A stretch of 64,000 nucleotides of DNA from assembly GCA_040772885.1 (NCBI GenBank), contig JAXGXF010000011.1:1-64000 (forward strand), in the 5' to 3' direction. This document shows positions 8,023 through 15,930 of this stretch, one piece after another (the first letter of the stretch is position 1; the number at the start of each line of letters is the position of its first letter). A program made the translations under genes and the position numbers. A model generated the notes under the pieces. The model had not been told where the DNA came from. It saw only the letters and a list, made by a program, of their open reading frames with translations, and did not search any database. The stretch comes from Pullichristensenella sp002068815 (lineage in GTDB: Bacteria; Bacillota; Clostridia; Christensenellales; Aristaeellaceae).

Positions 8023-8802
8023 CTACAAAAGCGGGATCATGTCCGACAGTCGGCCGAACGCGAGGTGCGGCTTGTTCGGATAGGATTCGAGCATTGCGGG
8101 CGTCGTCTCGCCGCTCATGACGAGTATCGAGAGCATGCCGCTGTTCAATCCCGTCTCGACGTCGGTGTAGAGCCTGTCGCCGACCATCGCGAGCGCCCCG
8201 ACCGGGAGCCCGGTGCGCAAAAGCGCCGCCTCGACGATGCCCCTGTTCGGCTTTCCGACGACGAAGTCGGGCCGGCGGCCGGTGCTCGCCTCGATGAACG
8301 CCAGGATCGCGCCGATGTCCGGGGCGAAGCCGGTCTCGGTCGGGCAGTTGAAGTCCGGGTGCGTCGCGACGAACGGGAGCCCCGCGCGCACGAGGTCGCA
8401 GGCGGCGGTCATCTTCTTATAGTCGAGCGTCGTGTCGTAGCCGACGACGGCGATCTCGGGGTTTTGCATGTCCACCGGCACGCCGGCCTCGAGCATCTCC
8501 TCGACGAGCGAAGCGTTTCCCAATACGAACGCGCGCCTCCCCGGGTAGAGCTCGTTGACCTTCGCGGCGGTCGCCTCGCCCGAGGTCAGCACCTTCTCGC
8601 GGGGCACGTCGAGGCCCATCCGCTTCAGCCGCTCGACGTAGAACCGCGCGTTGTGCGAGGAGTTGTTCGTCAGAAACAGGAAGTCGCGCCCGGTCTTTTG
8701 AACGCGGTCGATGAATTCGAGCGACCCCTCGATGATCCGGTCTCCCAAATAGAACGTGCCGTCCATGTCGAGCAGAAAGCACCTTGCGTCCGTGAGGTTC
8801 AC
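8023..8802 (-). CDS. HAD-IIA family phosphatase (NagD-like)
   Basis: Protein of 259 residues with all the HAD motifs: DMDGTFYLG (nucleophile Asp in the first line), LTNNSS with motif II Ser/Thr, a C2-type cap in the middle, VGKPN lysine, and GDRLYTDVETG acids. HAD-IIA enzymes dephosphorylate small metabolites such as nucleotides, 4-nitrophenyl phosphate or phosphoglycolate; the substrate cannot be told here. The GTG start overlaps the xpt stop by 4 nt (GTGA), so the two are coupled. Pairing with xanthine phosphoribosyltransferase suggests a nucleotide substrate, as inference. Confidence 0.88.
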   Translation of the reverse strand: MNLTDARCFLLDMDGTFYLGDRIIEGSLEFIDRVQKTGRDFLFLTNNSSHNARFYVERLKRMGLDVPREKVLTSGEATAAKVNELYPGRRAFVLGNASLVEEMLEAGVPVDMQNPEIAVVGYDTTLDYKKMTAACDLVRAGLPFVATHPDFNCPTETGFAPDIGAILAFIEASTGRRPDFVVGKPNRGIVEAALLRTGLPVGALAMVGDRLYTDVETGLNSGMLSILVMSGETTPAMLESYPNKPHLAFGRLSDMIPLL

Positions 8803-9380
8803 TTCTCGTCCTCCTCAAATTCGATGAAGCCGTCGCCCATGCGCCGAACCGCCGCGAGCGCGACCGTCGGATAGCCCGCCGCGCGCAGCTTCGAAAGCCC
8901 CGGCTGGAACGCCTTCGCGATCACCGCGCCGACGGCGGCGACCCTCGCGCCGGCCTTTTCGATCAGCCGGATCGCGCCGAACGCCGCCTCGCCGTTTGCG
9001 AGGAAGTCGTCGATCAAAAGCACGCTGTCCGCGCCGGTCAGGAAATCCGACTTCAGCGTCAGCAGATAGGTCTGGTTCTTCGTGAAGGAAAAAACTTCCG
9101 TCTGTATGATCCCCTCGCGCAATATGCTCGATACGGACTTCTTCATGATGACCATCGGGACGTCGAGCGCCTCCGCCGCCATGACCGCCGGCGCGATGCC
9201 CGACGCCTCGATCGTCACGACCTTCGTGATGCCCGCATCCCGGAACCGCTCCGCGAACGCCCCGCCGACCGCGCGCATGAGCTTCGGATCGACCTGATGG
9301 TTCAGAAACGAATCCACCAAGAGCACGCGCTCGGAAAGCGCGCGCCCGTCGCGGAGGATTCTCTGCTTCAAGAGCTCCAT
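8799..9380 (-). CDS. xpt: Xanthine phosphoribosyltransferase
   Basis: Purine salvage enzyme, 193 residues, which converts xanthine and PRPP to XMP. The sequence MELLKQRILRDGRALSERVL, the SFLNHQVDP segment and the PRPP-binding loop VLLIDDFLANGEA are typical of Xpt. Start set at 9380 (MELLKQ). In Bacillus xpt is under a purine riboswitch, but here the promoter (9425-9453) leaves a leader of only about 40 nt, too short for one. First gene of an operon with a HAD phosphatase, a MutS-like ATPase and a DUF2148 gene. Confidence 0.92.
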   Translation of the reverse strand: MELLKQRILRDGRALSERVLLVDSFLNHQVDPKLMRAVGGAFAERFRDAGITKVVTIEASGIAPAVMAAEALDVPMVIMKKSVSSILREGIIQTEVFSFTKNQTYLLTLKSDFLTGADSVLLIDDFLANGEAAFGAIRLIEKAGARVAAVGAVIAKAFQPGLSKLRAAGYPTVALAAVRRMGDGFIEFEEDEK

Positions 9381-9424
9381 TGGAAATCCCGGCCTTTCGT
9401 ACATGCTGCTAAAAACACGCATTC

Positions 9425-9453
9425 ATTGTAGCGCACCCCGCCCATTTTGGCAA
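9425..9453 (-). promoter_or_regulatory. Promoter of the xpt operon
   Basis: On the minus strand, TTGCCA (9448-9453), 17-base spacer, TACAAT (9425-9430), ending 44 bases before the xpt start. Confidence 0.78.
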
Positions 9454-9485
9454 ATGAAGAATTCATTTTCGCACCCCGCGCGCCC

Positions 9486-9515
9486 TTGACAGCGGCGATC
9501 CGCGCCGGGTATAAT
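9486..9515 (+). promoter_or_regulatory. Promoter of the 5'-nucleotidase gene
   Basis: TTGACA (9486-9491), 18-base spacer, TATAAT (9510-9515), 40 bases upstream of the start codon. It is back to back with the xpt promoter. Confidence 0.85.
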
Positions 9516-9555
9516 GTAAATACATGGAAAAATTCGTGGAAGGAATGGTGTTCTG

Positions 9556-11208
9556 ATGCGGAAAATTTCACTGCTTTCCCTGGTGCTCGCGCTCGCTCTG
9601 GTTCTGGGCATGGCGCTTCCCGCGCTGGCGTCGGATCTGTCCGGCTACGCGGGCAAGCTCGTGATCCTGCACACGAACGACGTGCACGGCCGCGCCGTGT
9701 TCAACCCCGCGAGCGGCGTATTCGGCTACGCGGCGGTCGCGGAGCTCAAGTGGGAGCTTGAGGAAGCGGGCGCGTCGGTGCTTTTGTTGGACGCGGGCGA
9801 CGCGTCGCAGGGCACGCCGATCGTAAACCTCAGCCAGGGCGCGGCGGCGATGGAGTTCATGAACGCCGTCGGCTACGACGCGATGACCCCCGGCAACCAC
9901 GAGTTCGACTGGGGCTACGACAACGTGCTCAAATTGAAGGAGCTCGCCCGGTTTCCGATGCTCGCGGCGAACATCATCGACCGCGCGTCCGGCGAGACCG
10001 CGTTTGAGCCGCACATAATCTTCGAGGCGAAGAACGGCGTCAAGGTCGGCGTGTTCGGACTCGGGACGCCCGAGACGCTCACGAAGACGCATCCGGACAA
10101 GGTGCGCGGCGCGAACTTCCTGATGGGGGACGAGCTGTACGCCTGCGCGCAGGCGCAGATCGACCAGCTGAATGCCGCGGGCTGCGACCTGATCGTGTGC
10201 CTGGGGCACCTGGGCGTCGCCGACGAGAGCGCGCCGAACCGCTCCTACGACGTCATCGAAAAGACGACCGGCATCGACCTCTTCATCGACGGCCACAGCC
10301 ACACGGTGATCGACGGCGGCGAGAAGGTCGGCGATACTTTGCTCGTCAGCACCGGCGAGTATTTCGGCTCGATCGGCATGGTGACGTATGACGGCGAGGC
10401 GCTGACGGCGCTGCTCGTCTCCGCCGCGGTCGACAAGGACGCGTACGCGCTCGGGCTGATCGAGTACGACCTCGACGACGAGATCTCCGCGCTCGTCGAC
10501 GGCGTCGACAAGGCCGTCTACGAGCAGCTCTCCGTGCCGTTTGCGAAGACCGAGGTGCTCCTGAACGGCGAGCGCGCGCCGGGCGTGCGCACCGAGGAGA
10601 CGAACCTCGGCGACTTCGCCGCGGACGCGATCCTCTGGGCGGCGAGGGAAGCCATGGGGGACGACGTCGTCGCGGCGGTCACGAACGGCGGCGGCATCCG
10701 CACCAGCATCCAGCCCGGCGACATCTCGATGCTCGACATGAAGACCGTGTTCCCGTTCGGGAATCAGGTGACGGTGTTGACGGTGACCGGCGCGGAGCTG
10801 CTCGAGGCGCTCGAGGCCGCGACGCACACGACGCCGGACGCGATCGGCGCGTTCCCGCAGGTCGCGGGCATCCAGTTCACAATCGACACGACCGTCCCCT
10901 ACGAGCCGGGCGAGCTGTACCCGAATTCCACGTACTACGCCCCGTTAAAGCCCGGCTCCCGCGTGACGATCGCGACGGTCGGCGGCCAGCCGTTCGACCC
11001 GGCGGCGCTCTACAGGATCGCGACGAACGACTTCACCGCGGCCGGCGGCGACACCTACTACGCGTTCCGCTACGCGAACGCCACGACCGGCTACATGACC
11101 GGCGTCGCGCTCGAGGACGCGCTCGTCAACTACGTGCAGACGCAGCTCGGCGGCGTCGTGACCGCGGCGATGTACGGCGCGCCGCAGGGCAGGATCACGA
11201 TCAAGTAA
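9556..11208 (+). CDS. Secreted 5'-nucleotidase / 2',3'-cyclic phosphodiesterase
   Basis: Protein of 550 residues of the UshA/YfkN family. A signal peptide ends near AALASDL (lipid anchor not seen). The calcineurin-like metal sites are visible: LHTNDVHGR, DAGDASQG, GNHEFDWG and DGHSHT. The C-terminal nucleotidase domain follows from about residue 330 (ETNLGDFAADAI; NGGGIRTSI) with the substrate stacking region near TNDFTAAGGDTYYAF. It would dephosphorylate extracellular nucleotides outside the membrane for salvage; the divergent neighbour is the purine salvage gene xpt. No LPXTG or SLH anchor is present, so it is probably released. Confidence 0.9.
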   Translation: MRKISLLSLVLALALVLGMALPALASDLSGYAGKLVILHTNDVHGRAVFNPASGVFGYAAVAELKWELEEAGASVLLLDAGDASQGTPIVNLSQGAAAMEFMNAVGYDAMTPGNHEFDWGYDNVLKLKELARFPMLAANIIDRASGETAFEPHIIFEAKNGVKVGVFGLGTPETLTKTHPDKVRGANFLMGDELYACAQAQIDQLNAAGCDLIVCLGHLGVADESAPNRSYDVIEKTTGIDLFIDGHSHTVIDGGEKVGDTLLVSTGEYFGSIGMVTYDGEALTALLVSAAVDKDAYALGLIEYDLDDEISALVDGVDKAVYEQLSVPFAKTEVLLNGERAPGVRTEETNLGDFAADAILWAAREAMGDDVVAAVTNGGGIRTSIQPGDISMLDMKTVFPFGNQVTVLTVTGAELLEALEAATHTTPDAIGAFPQVAGIQFTIDTTVPYEPGELYPNSTYYAPLKPGSRVTIATVGGQPFDPAALYRIATNDFTAAGGDTYYAFRYANATTGYMTGVALEDALVNYVQTQLGGVVTAAMYGAPQGRITIK

Positions 11209-11216
11209 CACACCCA

Positions 11217-11402
11217 GACCGTCGACAAGGGTGGCAGAACCGCCTGTTCAATCGAAATCGACGGCATGTACGTCGATTTCGTGCATTTTCCGGGAGCTGA
11301 GGCGGAGGAAAATGCTTACCCGTGCGGCCTTCGCCCGGAAATTTGTGAAAATTTTAGAAGGCCGCCCCCTATGCATCAAAAAACCGCAGTTTTTTGATGC
11401 AC
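11217..11402 (+). repeat. Four-hairpin dispersed element, family A copy 1
   Basis: About 186 bp folding into four hairpins in a row: H1 11253-11281 (11-bp stem CGAAATCGACG), H2 11283-11315 (GCATTTTCC/GGAAAATGC), H3 11324-11365 (GCGGCCTTC/GAAGGCCGC) and H4 11372-11401 (13-bp stem TGCATCAAAAAAC, loop CGCA). Copy 2 is at 23187 and copy 3, inverted, at 47592. Stem bases differ between copies but remain paired. It lies directly downstream of the 5'-nucleotidase stop codon. Confidence 0.88.
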
Positions 11403-11435
11403 GAGGGACGCTCCCAAAGGGGGGGCGTCCCTTTG
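11403..11435 (+). terminator. Probable rho-independent terminator
   Basis: Hairpin with arms AGGGACGC and GCGTCCCT followed by TTGTTT, directly after the family A element and before the GNAT gene. It probably ends the 5'-nucleotidase transcript. Confidence 0.65.
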
Positions 11436-11447
11436 TTTGGAGGACGT

Positions 11448-11993
11448 ATGCGCTATCGGAGGGAAATTACGCTCAGGGACGGGACGCCTTGCGTCCTGCG
11501 AAACCCGGCGCCGGGCGACGCGGAGGCGATGATCGCGCACCTGACCGCCGTCTCCGGCGAGACGGACTATATGCTTCGCTACCCGGACGAGTTGAACATC
11601 GCGGTCGGGGACGAGCGCGCGTACCTCGAAAAGCTCGAGGGGGACATGCGCTCGGGCATGATCGTGGCCGAGATCGAGGGCGGGATCGCGGCCTGCGCGA
11701 GATTGAGCGCGGTCTCGGAGCTCTCCCGTTTCCGCCACCGCGCCGAGTTCGGCGTGTCCGTAAGGAAGGCGCGCTGGGGCGTCGGCGTCGGCTCGGCGCT
11801 GCTGGAGGCGGTCATCGATCTCGCGCGGGAGTTCGGGTACGAGCAACTGGAACTCAGCGTCTCATCCGAAAACGCGCGCGGCATCGCGCTCTACGAGCGG
11901 TTCGGCTTCGAGCGCGCGGGCGCGATCGAACGCGCGTTCCGCTTCCGCGACGGGCGCTACGCGGCGGAGATATTGATGGTATTGAAGCTGTAG
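11448..11993 (+). CDS. GNAT family N-acetyltransferase
   Basis: Protein of 181 residues with the GNAT fold. The acetyl-CoA motif A runs from VRKARWGVGVGSALLEAVI; the QxxGxG/A core is degenerate (WGVGVGSA). Motif B follows in LSVSSENARGIALYERFGFE. Closest in look to the small-molecule or RimJ-like acetyltransferases; substrate unknown. Start at ATG 11448 with GGAGGA nine bases upstream; the frame extends further upstream but runs through a terminator hairpin. Convergent with the HAD gene, 5 bp apart. Confidence 0.87.
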   Translation: MRYRREITLRDGTPCVLRNPAPGDAEAMIAHLTAVSGETDYMLRYPDELNIAVGDERAYLEKLEGDMRSGMIVAEIEGGIAACARLSAVSELSRFRHRAEFGVSVRKARWGVGVGSALLEAVIDLAREFGYEQLELSVSSENARGIALYERFGFERAGAIERAFRFRDGRYAAEILMVLKL

Positions 11994-11998
11994 AGGGT

Positions 11999-12655
11999 TT
12001 ACAGTTCCAGAAATTGCGCGAGCTCCTCGACGCTGTCGAACGCGTGCCGGGCGAGCGGGCGTATGCGGTCGCCGACCGCCGGGGCGGTGTGCGACCAGCC
12101 GGCGTAGGCGAAGTCGACGCCGCAGCGGTCGGCCATGTCCATGCCGGGCTTCAGGTCGTCGACGACGAGCAGTTCCTCCGGTTTAAGCCCGAACCTGCGC
12201 ATCGTCTCCTCGAGCGGGTAGGGGTGCGGCTTGCGCTTTATCTCCGGCAGCTCCCAGCCGAACACGAGGTCCGGCTCGAACGCGAAGAGTTCCCTGTAGT
12301 GGCGCAGGATCACGTCGCGCTCGGAGTGCGAGACGACTACGACCCGCCCGCCCCGCGCGCGGAATTTCTGAAACAGCGCCGGGAAACCCTCGTAGGCGTC
12401 GGGGGTGCGCGTGTAGGTGTAGCTGCGCCAGATCTCCTGCTCGATCGCCATCTCCGCGTCGTCGAACCCGAGCACCTCGGTCATCAGCGGCAGTATGCCC
12501 GGGTCGAAGCTGTAGCGGACGAACTCGTCGAAGCGCATGCCCGCGCGCTCCGGCCGGAGCGCCTTCAGCGCCTCGACGAACGACGGGTAGTGGATCGCGG
12601 GCGAGCTCTTGACGACGGTGTCGTCGTGGTCGAGCACGAGGCAGCGGCGGCGCAT
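11999..12655 (-). CDS. HAD superfamily hydrolase
   Basis: Protein of 218 residues, HAD subfamily I with a helical cap. Motif I is DHDDTVV, motif II VVVSHS, and the motif III/IV region KRKPHPYPLEE then VVDDLKPG. It is phosphoglycolate-phosphatase-like in layout but the substrate is unknown. The ATG overlaps the stop codon of the DRTGG gene (TGATG), so it is the last gene of the hydrogenase-like cluster, and it may act on a signal or product connected with it. Confidence 0.85.
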   Translation of the reverse strand: MRRRCLVLDHDDTVVKSSPAIHYPSFVEALKALRPERAGMRFDEFVRYSFDPGILPLMTEVLGFDDAEMAIEQEIWRSYTYTRTPDAYEGFPALFQKFRARGGRVVVVSHSERDVILRHYRELFAFEPDLVFGWELPEIKRKPHPYPLEETMRRFGLKPEELLVVDDLKPGMDMADRCGVDFAYAGWSHTAPAVGDRIRPLARHAFDSVEELAQFLEL

Positions 12656-12990
12656 CAGCGGACGCCGGCCCCGTACAGCAGCCCGGCGACCTCGTAGGCG
12701 CTCTTGGAGGTCTCAAGCAGCGCGACGCCCTCCTCCTCGGCCTTTTGGACCACGGCTTCGTCGAACTTCACGCCCTCGGCGGCGGCGACGCAGCTCATGT
12801 CCGCGAGCACCGCGACCGCCACGGCGTTCATGTGCGCCTGCACGGTGACCCACGCCATGCCCTCCCTGCCGCGCGCCATGACCCAGCTCAACAGGTCGCA
12901 CGCGTAGCCGCACTTGACCTCGCGGTCCGCGTCCACGGTCTTCGTCACAATCGTCGCGCCGGTCAAATCGGCGAGCTCCCGAATCGTCAT
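12655..12990 (-). CDS. DRTGG domain protein
   Basis: Protein of 111 residues, composed of a single DRTGG-type domain (TIRELADLTGATIVTKTVD ... GREGMAWVTVQAHMN ... SKSAYEVAGLLYGAG). DRTGG domains are small ligand-binding-like modules of unknown chemistry that also occur in Pta and CBS-domain proteins. Start at 12990 with GGAGG nine bases upstream. It follows the hydrogenase-like gene by 18 bp; a second DRTGG protein lies three genes upstream in the same operon. Confidence 0.8.
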   Translation of the reverse strand: MTIRELADLTGATIVTKTVDADREVKCGYACDLLSWVMARGREGMAWVTVQAHMNAVAVAVLADMSCVAAAEGVKFDEAVVQKAEEEGVALLETSKSAYEVAGLLYGAGVR

Positions 12991-13008
12991 GATGCGTTTC
13001 CTCCGGTT

Positions 13009-14319
13009 CTATTCTCTCGTCGCCTCGGACATCTCGACCATCTGCGAGGCCATGATCCGCAGGCGCTCCTTCAAAAGGTGTATGCAGTTGAGTTCCGTCG
13101 CGTAGCCCTGCACGATGTCCTCGGCCAGCGCCTGGCAGGTCGGCGAGCCGCAGCTGCCGCAGTCGAGCCCGGGCAGCTCCTTGCGCAGCTTTTCGATGCG
13201 CGAGAGCTTGTCCATCGCGGTCTTGAAGTCCTCGTCGAGCCGCACGGTCTCGAGCGGCTTCAGCGGCCGGTCGAGGTACAGCTGGTCGCGCAGCGCCTCG
13301 AGCTCCTCGTCGGGAATCTTCCGCTCGGGCCGCGTCTTCGGAAGCATCTGCGCGAGCAGCCGGATGCGGTTTCTGGCGATGAACATGTTCTCAAACGTCA
13401 AAGGCCCGCCGACGCAGCCGCCCAGGCACGCGAGTCCCTCGAAATACTTGACCTCGGGCAGGCGGCCGTTCTCGATCTCCTCGAGCACGCGGATCACGTT
13501 GTCGATGCCGTCGACCGCGAGCGCCTCGTTGACGCCGACCGAGATCGCCTCGCCGCCGATGCGCGCCCAGTTGACGCCGAACGAGGTCGCGGGGAAGTGC
13601 GCGAAGTCCGGCTTCGCGGTATTCTTGCGCAGCAGGTCCGAGAGCACGCCGTAGACCTCGAGGAACGATATCGCGCCGTTGACGGCGGATGTCTCGTGGC
13701 CGAGCGGGTTGCGGATCGCGGTCATCTTCGCGGCGCAGGGCGTGATGAAGAAGCAGCCGACCTCGTCCTCCGGCACGCCTTGCGCCTCGCAGAACGCGCG
13801 CCGGGCCTGGATCGCCGTGACCTCCATGGGGCTCTTGACATCGACGATGTTGCCGATCAATTCCGGAAAGCGCGTCTGTATGAGCCGAACGACCGCGGGG
13901 CAGCTCGACGAGATCAGCGGCGTCGGGCAGTCGGGCTTTTCGAGCCTCTCCATGACCGCGCGGCTCACGATGTCCGCGCCGTGCGCGACCTCCGATACAT
14001 GGTCGAAGCCCATCATCCGAAGCGCGGCCGGGATCAGCGCCGCGGCGTTCAAATCCTTGAACTGGCCGTAGAGCGCGGGAGCGGGCAGCGCGATTTTATA
14101 GCGGAAGCGGTTGATGATCGAGAGCGGGCTCGTGACCGCGCCCTTCGCGTGGTACGGGCAGACGCGTATGCACTCGCCGCAGTCGATGCACCGCTCGTCG
14201 ATGATGCGCGCGCGCCCCTTGCGGATGCGTATCGCCTCGGTCGGGCACCGCTTCAGGCAGCTCGTGCAGCCGACGCACTTCGACACGTCCAGCGTCACGG
14301 AATGAAAGTACTTGCTCAT
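13009..14319 (-). CDS. [FeFe]-hydrogenase-like iron-sulfur protein, putative H2 sensor
   Basis: Protein of 436 residues. N-terminal 2x[4Fe-4S] ferredoxin (C15, C18, C21, C25 and C44, C47, C50, C54), a hydrogenase large-subunit domain, and a C-terminal iron-sulfur module (LDCGSCGSPTCQALAEDI). The four H-cluster cysteines are kept: C140 (SSSCPAV), C195 (TPCAAK), C298 and C302 (LACLGGCVGG). The residue before C140, a cysteine that relays protons in catalytic enzymes, is Ser139, and the usual Glu after the second motif is missing. This pattern fits the slow, sensory group C/D enzymes rather than bulk H2 producers. Neighbours (RsbT-like ATPase, two DRTGG proteins) support a signalling role; no small subunit or maturase is nearby. 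Confidence 0.87.
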   Translation of the reverse strand: MSKYFHSVTLDVSKCVGCTSCLKRCPTEAIRIRKGRARIIDERCIDCGECIRVCPYHAKGAVTSPLSIINRFRYKIALPAPALYGQFKDLNAAALIPAALRMMGFDHVSEVAHGADIVSRAVMERLEKPDCPTPLISSSCPAVVRLIQTRFPELIGNIVDVKSPMEVTAIQARRAFCEAQGVPEDEVGCFFITPCAAKMTAIRNPLGHETSAVNGAISFLEVYGVLSDLLRKNTAKPDFAHFPATSFGVNWARIGGEAISVGVNEALAVDGIDNVIRVLEEIENGRLPEVKYFEGLACLGGCVGGPLTFENMFIARNRIRLLAQMLPKTRPERKIPDEELEALRDQLYLDRPLKPLETVRLDEDFKTAMDKLSRIEKLRKELPGLDCGSCGSPTCQALAEDIVQGYATELNCIHLLKERLRIMASQMVEMSEATRE

Positions 14320-14756
14320 GTTCCCGTCCCTTCGGGCGAGCGGAACCGCATGTGTATGCGCGTCCCGACGCCCATTTCGGATTGTATGGCGAATTCGTCC
14401 GCGTTGCGCTTCATGTTCGGAAGGCCCATGCCCGCGCCGAAGCCGAGCATGCGCACCTCGTCGGACGCGGTCGACCAGCCCTCCTGCATCGCGAGCGCGA
14501 GGTCCGGGATGCCCGGCCCGCGGTCGGCGACGTCGAGCACGACCGAGCCCGGCTCGACGGAGAGGTCGATCGTGCCGCCGAGCGAGTGGATCACGAGGTT
14601 CAGCTCGACCTCGTACGACGCGACCGCCACCCTGCGGATCAGCGCGCTCGGGACGCCGAGCTTCCGAAGCACGCCCTTGATCTTGCCGGACGCCTCGCCC
14701 GCGGTCCCGAACGCGCCGGCTTCGACGGCGTAGCTCTCGCAGATGGCCCCGCTCAT
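14316..14756 (-). CDS. RsbT/RsbW-like ATP-binding protein (GHKL fold)
   Basis: Protein of 146 residues with the GHKL ATPase fold of anti-sigma kinases: N-box region VASYEVELNLVIHS, G1 box LDVADRGPGIPD, G2 GFGAGMGLPNMKRNAD. Such proteins phosphorylate a partner Ser/Thr or bind a regulator without being full histidine kinases. Its stop overlaps the hydrogenase-like start (ATGA) and its start overlaps the DRTGG stop (ATGA), so all three are tightly coupled. It probably transmits the output of the hydrogenase-like sensor, as inference from order. Confidence 0.85.
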   Translation of the reverse strand: MSGAICESYAVEAGAFGTAGEASGKIKGVLRKLGVPSALIRRVAVASYEVELNLVIHSLGGTIDLSVEPGSVVLDVADRGPGIPDLALAMQEGWSTASDEVRMLGFGAGMGLPNMKRNADEFAIQSEMGVGTRIHMRFRSPEGTGT

Positions 14757-15103
14757 GCGCGCCCCGTCCCCCCCGGGAGGCCCGCGGCGAACAGCCGCCC
14801 GCAGGCGTCGTAGAGCGTGAACGCGGTGCCGATGACGCAGATGCCGGCGTCCTCGGCCATGTTGAGCACTTCCTCGCCGGGCACCTTTCCGCGCACGAAC
14901 ACGATCAGCGGCACGTCGAGCAATTCCGCCGTGCGCACCGTGTGCGGGTTCGTCAGCCCCGTCAGAAGCGCCATCCGCTCCTTCGGGAACGCCAGCACGT
15001 CGCTCATCATGTCCGAGCCGCACGCGGTCATGATCTCCTCCTCCGGGAGCGGCCCCATCAGTACGCTCGCCTCGAGCAGGCCGAGGATTTCCGCTGCTTT
15101 CAA
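14753..15103 (-). CDS. DRTGG domain protein, first of the sensor cluster
   Basis: Protein of 116 residues, DRTGG-type (LGLLEASVLMGPLPEEEIM ... ACGSDMMSDVLAF ... TALL-type strand then VRGKVPGEEVLNMAEDAGIC). Start is TTG at 15103 with AAAAGGGG eight bases upstream. It begins 18 bp after the SPOR-domain gene on the same strand, so transcripts from the SOS-box promoter at 16460 may continue into this cluster. Partner of the RsbT-like, hydrogenase-like and second DRTGG genes downstream. Confidence 0.78.
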   Translation of the reverse strand: MKAAEILGLLEASVLMGPLPEEEIMTACGSDMMSDVLAFPKERMALLTGLTNPHTVRTAELLDVPLIVFVRGKVPGEEVLNMAEDAGICVIGTAFTLYDACGRLFAAGLPGGTGRA

Positions 15104-15120
15104 GCAAACAACCCCTTTTG

Positions 15121-15930
15121 TTATAACCCGTTCAGCGCCGTCAGATAGTCGATGTGGCGGAACGTGGCCTCCATGGTATTATACTTGATTTTGCCGGAAA
15201 GGGAAAGGGCTGTCCGGGAATTTTCCGAAGAGAGCACAAAAAGGGACGCCCGAAGCTGCTCCGTCAGCGAAAAAAGGCCGGAGCAGACGGCGTTTTCGCT
15301 CGCGCCGGGGATCGCGCGCAGGTTTCTCAGCATCTCGTCGAGCCGGCTCGCGGTCACGGCGATCAGCGTGCGCGCGGCGTCCGGGTCGATCTCCGAGCGG
15401 TCGAGCTGTAAGGCGATCTCGGCGAGCTCGGCCGCGTACCGGCGAAGCTCCGCCTCGGAAGCCGTCAGCGTCTCGATCTGCTTCTCGGTCGCGGTGATCC
15501 GGAGCCGCACCCTCGAAGCCGAGCGCGGGAACACGGTGCACGTCAGGTCCTCGGACTGCGAGAGGTTCTCCGCGACGCGCTTCGCGTCCGCCTCCACGGG
15601 GTATCCGGCCGCGAGCATCCGAAACACGCCGCCCTCCTCGTGGACGTACCCCGCCGCGCCGCGCTGGACGTAGCGGGCGGCCTCGATGCGCGCCTCCTCG
15701 GCGGTCGGGAATTCGCCGAAGCAGACGCTGTAGACCGCGAGCGGCTCGAACGACAGTTCCTTCGTCACGCGCGGCGAGCCGTCGTCCGACGCGATCGACG
15801 CCTCGGGCGCGCGCTCGACCTGCCCCAGCGCGATCAGATACACGCACAGCATCGTCAGAACCAGCGCGATCGCCCACGAGAGCGCGCTGGGGTGATCGCG
15901 GCGGACCCTTACGCGCTCCGGCATGCTCAT
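15121..15930 (-). CDS. Bitopic SPOR-domain protein in an SOS-box operon
   Basis: Protein of 269 residues. A basic cytoplasmic tail, one membrane helix (about 18-38, ALSWAIALVLTMLCVYLIAL), then an extracytoplasmic SPOR-like domain at about 64-130 (VYSVCFGEFPTAEEARIEA ... YPVEADAKRVAENLS), then a helical C-terminal half of about 120 residues. SPOR domains bind glycan strands stripped of peptides at the septum. The start ATG overlaps the stop of the preceding gene (ATGA). The promoter carries a LexA-type box, so the protein may act on division after DNA damage, in the manner of YneA; that is inference. Confidence 0.78.
   Translation of the reverse strand: MSMPERVRVRRDHPSALSWAIALVLTMLCVYLIALGQVERAPEASIASDDGSPRVTKELSFEPLAVYSVCFGEFPTAEEARIEAARYVQRGAAGYVHEEGGVFRMLAAGYPVEADAKRVAENLSQSEDLTCTVFPRSASRVRLRITATEKQIETLTASEAELRRYAAELAEIALQLDRSEIDPDAARTLIAVTASRLDEMLRNLRAIPGASENAVCSGLFSLTEQLRASLFVLSSENSRTALSLSGKIKYNTMEATFRHIDYLTALNGL

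Noticed and set aside
9381..9420. Purine riboswitch upstream of xpt
   Set aside because: The promoter leaves only about 40 nt of leader, too short for the aptamer, and its conserved loops are not seen.
8799..9422. Longer Xpt with upstream start at 9422
   Set aside because: That codon overlaps the -10 region of the promoter; the product would have a non-conserved N-terminal extension.
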